This document shows, piece by piece, positions 11,380 through 22,062 of a stretch of 64,000 nucleotides of DNA. Each line of letters begins with the position of its first letter. Within the stretch, counting starts at the first letter, position 1. Source of the DNA: Loripinus fragilis (taxonomy: Eukaryota; Mollusca; Bivalvia; Lucinida; Lucinidae); assembly GCA_964019695.1 (NCBI GenBank), contig OZ026515.1, positions 129,168,849 through 129,232,848 on the forward strand. The letters are read 5' to 3'. A program made the translations under genes and the position numbers. The notes beneath the pieces are model-generated. The model saw only the letters and a list, made by a program, of their open reading frames with translations, did no database searches and was not told the origin of the DNA.

Positions 11380-12090
11380 ACTTAATTTTTTGCAATAACT
11401 TTTTTTAGCAAAATGTGTTCGCGATGAATGTTGTAGAGGAGAATTTCCGCCAACTTCTCCAAAAGGTCTTGTGCTTGTGGCGCAAACAGATTTTTGTGTA
11501 TATAGATGAAGATTTTGCAATAAATTGAATTCGTCAAAAATTTCTGTCTTTTAATGACAGGTATAATTCGTATAGGCGTGACAGAAAGGGGTAGTTTCAA
11601 AAAAATATTCGGAAGCTCTTCAAAGGCTATGCATGGCATAAAATTGCCGTTAACATATTCAGAATTTACCGTTCATATGCAGAATAAACTTAAAGCAGGC
11701 TCATTTGTAGGAAAAAAAAGACTGGGTTATCGCATGACGTTCTATTTTTCTCTTATGCATGTGCTATGAAATGAACGGTTTTGAGATGACCCTACTAGTT
11801 TAACGCACGAGCGAATCAGGCGCGATTTCTATTATATTTGAACAAGCCATCCATCGCTTTAGTAATTGAATAAGGGCGGTGAAACGTACATTTTTGACTG
11901 ACATCTTGGACTTTGTTTATTTGCGCTTTGTATAAAATATTCAAAGAGTGCATCTAAGCACAGAGGAACCTGCAGCAACTAGGATGTTGGAACCATTTGG
12001 AGAAGTTGACGAAGATGTTCCTGAATTTTTTTCATCGTGAACACATTTTGCTAAAATTGAAGACAAAAAAGTTATTGCGAAAAATTAAGT
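11380..12090. mobile_element. 711-bp element with long terminal inverted repeats
   Basis: The left end ACTTAATTTTTTGCAATAAC is inverted at the right end with one mismatch. Similarity continues inward for roughly 100 bases, with gaps (AGCAAAATGTGTTC and CAACTTCTCCAAA recur inverted). An 85-codon minus-strand frame at 11382-11639 simply reads through the left arm. No target duplication is evident. Confidence 0.7.
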
Positions 12091-12384
12091 GGTGTAGTGG
12101 ATAAGTGCTATGCCTTGTAAACCAGGGGTTGCAGGTTCGATATCCGGCTTCTCCATAAAACCACTTTCGGTGAGCCTTTGTGTGTTCCCAACATAAAACC
12201 AACACACAATCTTAAACCAACCAGGCGGAACTGGTTTATACCCAGGAAAGCCACAAAAAAGGAACACGTCCACAAAAAAATTAAACCAACCCGGCGGAAC
12301 TGGTTCCCAGGAAAGCCAAGTTATAGTTCTTGAAAGGTACCATGGTGCCGTAAGGACTTTGGAGCTATACGTACCATGTTGCAT
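12091..12384 (+). mobile_element. tRNA-derived SINE (family C)
   Basis: The head has an A-box-like TGGTGTAGTGGATAAG and a B-box-like GGTTCGATATCC at the expected spacing. The body contains the segment AACCAACC-GGCGGAACTGG twice. It begins directly at the right end of the 711-bp inverted-repeat element. Folding as a functional tRNA fails in the T-stem, so it is SINE-like rather than a tRNA gene. Confidence 0.65.
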
Positions 12385-13429
12385 TCAGCTCATACATTTT
12401 ATTAACGTAGACCCATGTCAGGTTGCTTCTTAAGGCAACGCTTGATTATCATGCTTAAAATGTCCTAACTAAAATCTGATATGCATAATAAATAGTGAAA
12501 CATCTCTCTTATTTCTCAAACAAGCTCAAAACAAGAATCTGTGGTATTGAATTCCCTGTTTGTCATTCTTGGTGACTCCAACCTTGTCTGTGGCGTTCGT
12601 CTGTCTGTACGCAGGTCAGGAGACAGTACGTACAACCGAAGAGGGTTAATCAGTCGTATTTGTGTGGACTAACACTGGCTAGCAGTTTGTTGGCAACACA
12701 CAGGGTTGGTGACTGATTGTTTGACAAAAGGGAAAACGGGACTTATATAAGAAACATTGCATTCACCCGTGGCACGCTTGTGCATGATTATTTGGCTGAC
12801 CCTTTACACACTGTATTAGATCATACAGGGCTCGAAGGGTCGGTTCCATCATATAGTTTTGGCGTCACGTCCGTCCCGTTATATCTCAAATAATTATTAG
12901 ATCCTTATCCACTGCTGGTCAAATTCGTTTTGGTTAATCCCTAGAGAATAACTGGGGTAATTTTAGATCAAGTTCACATGAAATGTTGATTCCAACACAA
13001 TTCAAATTGGCCAGCGCTCACCCTTTGCATGCTAGTGCTATATCAGCAAGTTTAGACCAATATGATAAACGCACTACATCCTGCCTGAAGTGAATTCAAA
13101 TTAATTGATACTAAAGCTACTTCTGAAAGTATCTAAAAAGTTAAATTTGGAAAAGAAATCGGCATGCAACACATAAGCAAAAAGCATGCTAAGTTGCCCT
13201 GCATGTAAAAAGTTTAGGTACTGAAATTTCATTTCTTTCACAAAAACTATGTAGTGAGAGTGAGGACTGCTATTCATGTTTGTTTGTTTTGTTGCTTTAT
13301 GTTTGCATTTAACATTTTTTCAGTCATAATTTTGAGATAAAAATGAAAAAAAAAATCAGGAGACAACAAATACATGCTTAATTACCAAGCATGCAAAAAC
13401 TGTCACCTTGCACCATGACACAAAACCGT
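12385..13429. other. Unassigned stretch, nothing recognised
   Basis: No open frame of note, no inverted repeat and no SINE head seen. It could be unique host intergenic or intronic DNA. Confidence 0.4.
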
Positions 13430-13655
13430 GAGCCGTGACATGTGATTTCCTATAATGTGGCATTTTGACAAGTGTAGACTCAGGCGAGCCTGAGCAACCT
13501 CCTTTTAAGCTTAGAAACTCCAAATGTTGTTCGGTCAGTAGCTTAATTATCTGTCATAGAATATTCAAGAGACTCTCAAATGCTCAGATGCTCAGACTGA
13601 CCAGAGCCTTTGCTGGTCGGACATACCACATTGTATGAAATCTCCTCTCATGGCT
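13430..13655. mobile_element. GATTTCCAACAATGTG-family MITE, copy 2
   Basis: The ends read GTGATTTCCTATAATGTGG and ACCACATTGTATGAAATC. The core retains GACCAGAGCCTTTGCTGGTC. Internal similarity to copies at 4742, 28937 and 43074 is clear, with reversed internal orientation relative to 4742. Confidence 0.75.
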
Positions 13656-13668
13656 AATATCATTATTT

Positions 13669-13880
13669 AACCCTAAAAATGCCAGCAAAATGATCACATC
13701 CGAAAACGTATGTTATGATTAACATAAGTATAGGGGCAAACAGTGGAGACCCAGATCAGAATGCACCCACAGAAGCAGTCTGACCACAGGAGCAGTCTGA
13801 TCTTGATCTACTCGGTTTTTCGACGAGGCTTCAAAAACAGTTCCAACAGATGACAAAAGCAGATTATCTTTAAAATTGTT
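13669..13880. mobile_element. Diverged fold-back element with GACCCAGATCAGA core
   Basis: It starts near TTAACCCTAAAAATGCC and holds a core AACAGTGGAGACCCAGATCA followed by an imperfect inverse around 13795-13815. The flanks resemble the CAGCAGACGA family. The ends are indistinct. Confidence 0.45.
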
Positions 13881-14030
13881 GTAGTTGTCAGTTTACGATT
13901 TTCATAAAATGCATGAACGTCTGCGCGGCTCAAACAACGTATTAACCAGGTTAACTCTAATATTATATTATCAGATCTCCCTTTTTCAGCAATGAAATAG
14001 TCCTAACATGCCCAGATATGAATATTAAAG

Positions 14031-14723
14031 TTGCCGCGTACACACAGTGAAAATATTTGTTTCAATCTTGGTGAGAATATTGTTAATTGTGAAGACAGTG
14101 TAAAGCTACTTGGTGTAACAATTGATTTTAAACTAGATTTTGATGAGCATATTTCAAATGTATGTAAAAAAGCTTCACGTCAACTAAATGTTTTAAAGAG
14201 AATAGGTGGTCACTTATGTAAACTGGTAAAACTAAATGTATACTATTCTTTTATTATGTCAAATTTTAATTATTGCCCTCTAACCTGGCATTTTTGTGGT
14301 GAAAAAAATACAAAAAAGATTGAGAAAATACAAGAAAGGGCCCTTCGGTTTATCTATAGAGATTATGACTCTAGCTATGAATCATTGCTTTTAAAATCTC
14401 AGTTACCTTCCTTAAAGGTCAGGCGTCTGCCGGCCATTGCTTTAGAAGCATTTCAGATTTTAAACAATTTATCCCCAGTCTATTTAAACGATCTATTAAC
14501 TTTTAAAAATCTTTCTTATTCTTTTAGGTATACACAGACTGTAGAAATCCCCCAGGTGAGAACAAGCAGATACGACACTAGGTCTTTCCGCTCCACTGCT
14601 GCTAAAATGTGTAACAACCTCCCACAACATTTCAGAGACATTACAAGTTACAATGTTTTCAAAAACCAGGTTAATTCATGGAGCGGAGAGGCCTGTGTGT
14701 GTTCGTTTTGTTCAGACGTTTAA
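14031..14723 (+). pseudogene. C-terminal part of a non-LTR reverse transcriptase, 5'-truncated
   Basis: A 230-codon open frame covers only the region after the catalytic palm. KLLGVTID (residues 25-32) marks the thumb-side motif, and RALRFIYRDY (103-112) is typical of the C-terminal end of many jockey/CR1-like elements in invertebrates. The frame has no ATG at the start (TTG at 14031, stop just upstream), and motif A, the PQG motif and the FADD box are missing, so it cannot make a working enzyme. It belongs to a different family from the copy at 7926-9845. Plus-strand 3' UTR follows. Confidence 0.9.
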
Positions 14724-15136
14724 ATTTTGCTTGTTTATGCTTGTTTTATGTTTCATGCTTGTTTTATGCTTCATTTTCATTTTTATTTATAATTAATACG
14801 CTTTGTTTTAACCTGCAGGTTTAAATGTAGCTGGTTCTACTAAACCATTTTATGGAAGACAATTCTATCAATACTTTAGATTTGAAACACTGATTCGCAA
14901 GTACCTACTTGCTTGCGAATCAATTGTTTTAAGATTTAAAGTATCTTAAAAGCTGTGATAAAGTAAGTAAAATGTGCTGTTTTAAACATGCTCCTATCTT
15001 AACTTATTATATATGTGTTGTGCTTGTATGTATGTATACTTGTCTTAATTTGTAAGTCGGTAAATAGCTATTCATAGCTAATGTTATACTGTTTGTATCT
15101 CCGACTATATAAATAAATTTGTATTGTATTGTATTG
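14724..15136 (+). mobile_element. LINE 3' untranslated region and tail
   Basis: The region runs from the stop codon to a tail of repeated ATTGT at about 15115-15136, the kind of short-repeat tail seen on many non-LTR elements. A strong stem-loop at about 14870-14945 has GATTCGCAAGTA over its inverse as the inner stem and TACTTTAGATTTGAAAC over an imperfect inverse outside. This may be a recognition hairpin or a small fold-back insert. Confidence 0.7.
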
Positions 15137-15385
15137 TTGATCCTGTTTTTATCTCTTCTTGTACATGTACTTTTAACAAACTATCTCTACCCTTTTTCTT
15201 TTTCTTAAACTCAGTACCGTGACTGTAAGGCGTAATCAACCTGCACGTAATCCTCGCGAGAGGGTGTTTCAGAATCTAAAGAACGAAAGAAAGGAATTGC
15301 ACCTATTTGTGCTTCGTGAAGGGAAAAATATATTCCTGGTGCGGAAGATTTCTGCGCGGTAGCGCGGCGCGGCCATGGCTTTCAG

Positions 15386-16244
15386 GGTGCGTTTACTAAC
15401 AGGAATGGACCGGAATGCACCGGACCGGACCGGATAGACCTCTATAACCGGAACGGACCTCAAAATTCACCCTAAAATACATGTTTTAAGTGTACTTGAC
15501 GAGAATTTTTGGTTAAGTAATGTAAAATATCAAATATCTTCGGTGTCCAGACAGTTTCAATGCAAAATATGTTTTCTAAAATATTTTGTCTTACCCTGAT
15601 ATTCTTGTACCTTACTAATGCTTACTTACACCAGTCACCTATAAACTATTAATTTATGCAATAAAGATCGTTGCATTCTTTTTTCATAGTATGTGCATAT
15701 TTCTATTGCAGAAAAGTCGTTTTGGATGCAGTGATTGTCAAAGCACTCAAATAACGAAATGCTGTACCAAACATGATATACTGGTTCCGTATGGGCTATT
15801 TATGTGGGGCTACCCAGATGCCAGGCCCAGATGGGTCTCACATAACAGCTCCTATATCCGTAGGTTGGCATATGCTTGACTATTTGTAAAGACCAGGGAA
15901 AGTCATGTGAGCATTGACATGAGGACTATAATGTACACAGCTGCCATTTGATCAGACTTATTTCCGGGCCCTTATTTCTTTAGAATGTGCATCTTCAATA
16001 TGAACTGACACAATTTAAATGGGTGCTAGTCAACCATGTAACAAAGCACTGACGGTGCTCATATGCACTTAAAAAAGGTGTAATATCATAAGAAACTGAA
16101 ATTTCAAGATAAATTATGGTAAAATAATAAATTTAGTTGAATAAAACAAATTAATTTGATGTCCATTCCTGTTATGGAGGCACATTCCGGTGCGTTCCGG
16201 TCCATTCCGGTGCGTTCCGGTCCATTCCTGTTATTATACGCACC
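15386..16244. mobile_element. 859-bp inverted-repeat element with CCGGA-rich ends
   Basis: The left end GGTGCGTTTACTAACAGGAA faces a right-end inverse with a few mismatches. Repeats of GGAATGGACCGGAA lie inside both ends. No transposase is seen. The open frames inside are short and unlike known proteins. Confidence 0.65.
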
Positions 16245-17295
16245 GTGGTTCATACCTATTAATTCAGGCACGCAACTTTTGTAAGTGAAGTCGCCCAGAT
16301 GAGACCGAGAACCAGACATAGACCGACCGAGAGCCAAATTATAGTGACTGGGTAACGGATATTTTTGAATAATTATCGATTGTCTGCTAATTGAAATGGA
16401 ATCGAACAATCGGAAAAGGTGACTTTGATTGATTTTAGCAAACTGACCGACCTTGAAAAGTGAAACTAGATTTACCGATGACTTGAATTATGTCTATGGC
16501 TGAAGTAGCAATACGTCCACCTAAAGTCATCATTAGAAGAGACCCATTTCCTCATCCAGTGGATAAGTCGGCGGTAAGAACTCGATGTAACCAGTTTTCG
16601 TGACCTTTTCAAAAATATATTTTTTGCCCAAAACGAAAGAAAAAAGTTATTTTTCATTTCATAAACACCTCAGTGACCGGCTAGACTTTGAAATCTATAC
16701 ACTGTATCTCGGGTGAATCGCTGTATATCATTACCAGGTCAGGAAATCTAGGAAAACTTACCCAAAATGGCCAAGTAAATTACAATTTACAGGGATATTT
16801 CTGGGATGGGCCATTTTATGAAAAAAATAGTTGCAGAACTGCGACTTTAGATTTTTTTTCGATCTGGCTGAATCTAAAGTCACAGTGGAAATGTGCTCTA
16901 TGAGGGTCTGGATGGTGATTAGTGGATAATGGCCCTTTCTTTTTATAATGAATAGTGAATAATGAGCAAAAAAAATGCTGAATAGTGAATAATGAGGGCC
17001 CAAAAATTAATGAATGATCAGATTTCTTTTCCACCTTTCTTTTTTAATGAATAATTGGTCTTATTTTTATGAATAACCTATCATCTGTTTTTGTCCTTCA
17101 CCTTTATGCTTTTAAACCCAGACCTGGTTACTCCTACGTTTTTTGCGTATTTTCTACGCTTTTGGCCTCCAAAATACGCACTACGGATCACTATTACAGA
17201 ACTACGCACAAGAGAAAGTCCCAATTTTTAGCTTGAAATTTTCATTCATTTTGATGTTTTATGTCTGCAATGACCCGTAACCGCATGATTGTGAT
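16245..17295. other. Unassigned AT-rich stretch
   Basis: No gene seen. The segment around 16935-17060 repeats AATGAATAGTGAATAATGAG-like words, which recur near 21970-22035, so a dispersed repeat is likely. Short frames here have no family resemblance. Confidence 0.4.
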
Positions 17296-18087
17296 TAGGG
17301 CTGTCACGATATATTGGTATATTGCGATATTAGTCTGAAAAGGTACAATATATCGGTACGAAAGGCATATCGTGATATATCGTTGTTACTATAAATAGAA
17401 ACACAAGAAAGTGAAGGGTTTGCTCTTTTATTTAGTTTTCCATTGAAAGGTCAGAGGAAAGTCATCAAAACTCATGCAAATAAAGTTGATTGGAAAGAAA
17501 TTTAGTTGTGGTACAAAGAGGTGCATATATAAGTTTAAAATTTGCTGGCTTGCATCAGGGTCACTATATATATCTGTAGGCACTGCGACAAGGCAGTAAA
17601 GTTTATTGGCACTAAAAATTGATTTGGCAGAACAATAAATTTGAGTTTGCATCTCAATCAGCAGCACCCACTAGCCAAATGGTAACTCATGAAACCAAAA
17701 CAAAAGCTGTGGATGCTCAGGTCAGCCCAACCATGACCCCTTTCACAAGTGCCTCCAAGTAGTTCTACCAAAAAAGGTGCAAGGTAATTTCATTTGAATG
17801 CTGGCTGTTAGAGCCGGCTGTAATTATTTCATTTAGCCCAGGCCAGTACGATCACAAGATCTGACAATTGCAAGCTATATTGTAGGGATTTTGGGCCTCT
17901 GAGTCTTGTTGAGGGCATATGATAAAGACTCTGGATTTAAAAATTCAATCTCAAGTCAATATTCCTTTCATTTTAACCCAAAATGCATCTTGACATTTTG
18001 GGACGATATATTGTGATATTATTGCAATATGCTTGCCACATATCGCAATATATCGTGATACGCTTATGGCATATCGTGACAGCCCTA
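17296..18087. mobile_element. Non-autonomous hAT-type transposon with intact 8-bp TSD
   Basis: The ends are TAGGGCTGTCACGATAT (left) and the inverse (right). ATTGTGAT flanks it perfectly at 17288-17295 and 18088-18095, the duplication length expected of hAT elements. Sub-terminal ATATCG-rich words (ATATATCG, ATATCGTGATA) repeat inside both ends. The 792-bp length and lack of a transposase frame make it non-autonomous. The perfect duplication suggests an insertion that is not very old. Confidence 0.88.
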
Positions 18088-18269
18088 ATTGTGATTGTAA
18101 GCACTGTAAGCAAGCAAGCAGATTAGTCACGCTGTATAAGCAAGTTAGAGCCAATTAACCCTAAAACTGCCCAGGTATAACAATAGGCTTTGTCATCGAT
18201 TTCATTTTCACAAATAACACTTAATTTTAGTAGCATTTGATTGCATATTGTAATGGGTTTCCGTGGTAA

Positions 18270-18400
18270 CAAGACTTTTCGCCCCCAAGACGTTTCCCCC
18301 CTAGTCGTTTCGCCTCTATTTTTAACCCTAGTCGTTTCGCCCCGCATACCCTAGTCGTTTCGCCCCCAATACCCTTCCCCCCTAGTCGTTTCGCCCCCAT
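18270..18400 (-). repeat. Tandem array of TAGTCGTTTCGCCCC
   Basis: The word GTCGTTTCGCC or a variant occurs about six times with spacers of C runs and ACCC. The same array occurs inverted at 21070-21210. Confidence 0.8.
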
Positions 18401-18734
18401 TTTTTTTAAATAAAAGTATTGTTATATATAGCTAGGTGAGTGGATGGAAGGTTGGGTGGATGGATGGAATGACGGACGAAGCGATAAGCAGACTGGATGA
18501 ATGGCAGTGGGGCGGGGTGGGGGGGGCTGATTACCGCAGGATACCGCATGCTACCCCAGGATGCTGTAGGATACCTTTATAGATATGTTTAATAGAAATT
18601 TGACATAAAAGTGAATGGAAAATTAATTTCAAAATAATAAAAGTACAAATCTTCAACCGTTTTGTTTTGTTGATAGGGTCACTGGCCATTCGGCCCATAA
18701 TGGTCAATGGTGACAGACGAAACTCAACTATTAC

Positions 18735-19030
18735 ATGTGCGGATCCAGAGGGGGATAGGGGGTCCGGACCCCCCTGGAAAATCACAAGTTCTATGGGTTT
18801 ATATACAAATTAGCATTTAGACCCCCCACCCCTGGAAAAAGTTGGACCCCCCCCCCCCCTGGAAAATGTTGGACCCCCTCTGAAACCTTGGATAATTAAA
18901 GTTTTCTTTTAAATAAACCATTGATAAACCACTGTAAAATAAGTTGAGGACTAAGAAAAAAAGCGTTGTCAGAGCTGTTTCTAGCAGTCGGGCCTGGACC
19001 CCCTGGCAAAAATTCCTGGATCCGCGCATG
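18735..19030. mobile_element. GCGGATCCAG-family inverted-repeat element, copy 1
   Basis: The left end ATGTGCGGATCCAGAGG and the right end CCTGGATCCGCGCATGT are inverted. GGACCCCC and CCTGGAAAAT words recur inside. Other copies or pieces are at 28131, 38311 and 60790. Poly-C near 18848 is unstable sequence. Confidence 0.75.
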
Positions 19031-19057
19031 TATTAGATGTAGATGTAGAAACCATAT

Positions 19058-19235
19058 ATAGTCGCCGTGTTGTGAGTGGATATGTAATCCACTCGCCTTG
19101 CACACAGGGGTCCTGAGTTCGATCTCCCACTCATACAGTCTGTCGTACGAGGCTCTTAATCGTGGCCTCGTCTCCATATGACCTAATGAGGTTTTGATGG
19201 GACGTTTAACAGAAACTCACTCATTCACCCTATCA
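19058..19235 (+). mobile_element. tRNA-derived SINE (family D)
   Basis: The head has a D-arm-like GTTGTGAGTGGATATG and a B-box-like GAGTTCGATCTCCC. The 3' part has TTTTGATGGGACG, related to the 3' end of family A (TTGATGGGACGTAAAG). This suggests that both use related LINE machinery. Confidence 0.65.
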
Positions 19236-21069
19236 GCCAGATTTCCGCCGACCTAAGAATCTTACTGTGAAAAATATTCATGACACATGTATATACATCC
19301 ATGCTCATTCACCTTGACTTATCCCGTTCTCGCTACGTGCAAACAGTTTGAACCAGGTCAGACACGAGAAACCGGGGCTGATCTGGATTCAAATTATCTG
19401 ACATCAGTTACAGGAATTAAGGCGTGGGGTCCGGCATTTTCTTTGTCTTTCCCGAGGTTTGCAGTTTGTCAGATTTGGCGAATATTGCAGACCCAGACCA
19501 GGTGTTGCATCATGCAGCGTCTGGTCGGACTCTATAATGTTCAGAGATGTGCCTATTTTGTAAAATTGATAAAATCATTTTTGCAGACAGTGAGAACCAA
19601 AGTCGCAAAGATATAATATTTGGGGAAATGCAAAGAGTACGGACCCTGATCCGACGTCGCCTTATACATGTACAAACAATATTATCAAAATGGTAACCAT
19701 CAAAATTTGTCTACGAACCATTAAGATAATCCACTTAAATCAACAACAGCGATAATTGGATTATCAAAGCGTGTGAATGATAATCAATTATTGATAGATT
19801 GAGTGTTTATTGAATGTCTCGTGCCTGTGACAGCATATATAACAAAACGAAAATACTTTCTCTGTACACTGTAAAAATGCGCATAGAATTTAAACATGTT
19901 TAGTACACTTTGAGGTCTAAACGTGTAAGAAAAGTATTGTATTCCTATTGTTAAGCTTTGATACATGTCTTGCCTGCATACGCGTTAAAAAAACAGGACA
20001 AGAAATGGGTCTCAGAAAGTGTTTAATCTGTAAGCGCATTTTTTACAGTGTATATCATTTTTGTCTTTACAAACAGTGTAGACCCTGACCCTGATGAAAT
20101 GTCATATTGTACGGCATTTCATCTGGGTCTTCACTGTTTGCAAAAGTACGTCATCAGTATACAGAGATTTAATATTGTGAAAAATGAGCCAGTTTATAAA
20201 AATGTGTGAATTGTGAACGCTCAGTCTTGTCAGAGCATTTGCTCGCATACATATAGTAAGGACATAGATGATAATTCAGGCAAAAAAAAATAACACTTCT
20301 AGACCCAGTAGATAGGCCGCATTGCGTTTTTTCATGAGTCCTTTGTGTCTTAAAACAACACAAAATATATAAAAGTTTTGGTCTCGTCCTACCCAACTCA
20401 TCGAGACGGTTCTTTTGAGCACCCAATTGATGGGTAAGAATACCATTACAGATTTATTCTCCTAAAGTTTCCATCTCTGGACCTATCATGTACTAAACGG
20501 TTTAAGCGTTCTTCATAAGGCCTCAAAGACTAAGATCTGGGTAGCATGTAAAGAAAAATAAGCATACATGCAAGAAAACACGATGATCAGCGCCTTTGTT
20601 ATTCGCTCTAGGTAAACGAGCGAGAGGTGAAATTTCACTATTTTAATTAGCCCCTGTAGCTGGGCATGCTGGATGAGCTTGACCTGATAAAACAACACTG
20701 AGTCTGCGCTGTTTAAAAGATTTATATTATTCATTAAAGTTCATAACTTCGCAAAGACCGTGTCTATTTCTATAGAAAAACAAATAAACAGAAAATGCTA
20801 AGTTTAATATGTTTAATGTGCTTAGTTTTCCATTGCAGCTAATATACCTAAACGGTGAAGTCACTGACCTAAAGTAGGGACATAGATTAGTACGATATAA
20901 CGGCCTGTACTGTAGTCCAGCTAGATTGCTGTGCATGCAAGTTTCAAGAGTGACGTACTCAAGTACCAAAACATTATGAACTTGCACACCTTTAAAATAC
21001 ATGGCGATTTTTGCCGTATGCAAACAGTTTAGACCCAGATTAGACACAACAGAACTTCTTATATATACT
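19236..21069. other. No gene; partial MITE copies
   Basis: A GACCCAGAT-core hairpin element lies at 20068-20147. A partial AGGCC-CAGATAAG MITE half lies at about 20395-20485. A piece related to the GCGAGAAAACC family sits near 20585-20620 (CAGCGCCTTTGTTATTCGC). A 109-codon open frame at 19287-19616 has no family resemblance and overlaps a GACCAGGT/CAGACC repeat. Confidence 0.5.
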
Positions 21070-21210
21070 AGGGGCGAATCAACTATGGGGGCGAAACGAC
21101 TAGTGGGGCGAAACGACTAGTGGGGGCGAAACGACCAGGGGGGAAACGTCTTGGGGCGAAACGACTAGGGGAGGAAATGGTTTGGGGGCGAAACGTCCCG
21201 GTTTCGTTTC
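21070..21210 (+). repeat. Tandem array of GGGGCGAAACGACTA, inverted mate
   Basis: About seven copies of GGGGCGAAACG with CTAG spacers, inverted relative to 18270-18400. With that array it brackets about 2.9 kb. Confidence 0.8.
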
Positions 21211-21639
21211 CGCGACCTATTTTATACCGACGCCGGTGTAGGGTGTATGTTATTTACCTGATCTGATAGTAAAAATGATACAACATGTCATATAAGTGTT
21301 CTACTTTCCAGTATTATAAATCAAACAAATAAAAGTGTAGCTTTAATCCCAAGGCTAGGTAGAGAGTCACACCACACTGGAACAGTGGCTCTATGGATCA
21401 CATGATGCATTTGACGTATGTATCTATCTAAGGTTAATTTAGGGGGAAAGGCTAAGCATTGGACGCGGACACTTAGTCAAGACTCTTGTAGTCGTAATGA
21501 GCCAATGCATCACGCCCACCTTTTCCCCTTTCTTCTGTCTTGCCCATATCTTTAACAGGCCTGTACAAAGTGATGAATAAAATGCCCAAAATGCAAAAAT
21601 ACAGGGGAACCTATGCCCAATTTTTTCTTAGTGTTGGAC

Positions 21640-22062
21640 TTTGTAGTTTTTTTTTTTTTTTTGTGTGTGTGTGTGGGGGGGGGGGGTTGACCAGGGGTTG
21701 CTGATCTAAAGTACTCTTCAGCTATTTTTTTTAATTGTCCCCTCTCCAACCCCTACATTATGTCGATGGCGGGTTTCATGACGGACTACACATAAGTACT
21801 CAAAACTACACTTAACAACACCCTTGACTACACAAACGCGACTTTCAATGTAAACAGGTCTGTAAATCTCTGTACTATAATTCTCCCTTTTTTACTGTCT
21901 TGTACTAACAGGCGCTGCGCCAACCTGCCTAGAATGTCCGTGAGGGCGTATGGCAGTATAAAGAGAAAGAAAATGAATAACCCAGAATTTTAATGAGATG
22001 AATAATGGGCTAAATTTTTAATGAATAGTGAATACCAGACCCCCCCCCCCCCCCCCCCCCCC
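21640..22062. repeat. Simple repeats: poly-T, TG, poly-G, poly-C
   Basis: Poly-T at about 21644-21662, a short TG run, a G run at 21676-21686 and a C run at about 22040-22062. They are prone to length error in assembly. An AATGAATA repeat lies at 21970-22035. Confidence 0.8.

Noticed and set aside
12091..12160. Possible functional tRNA gene
   Set aside because: A and B boxes are present but the T-stem and acceptor stem do not pair, and a SINE body follows.
19287..19616. 109-codon open frame
   Set aside because: Overlaps repeat-like GACCAGGT/CAGACC words and resembles no family I know.
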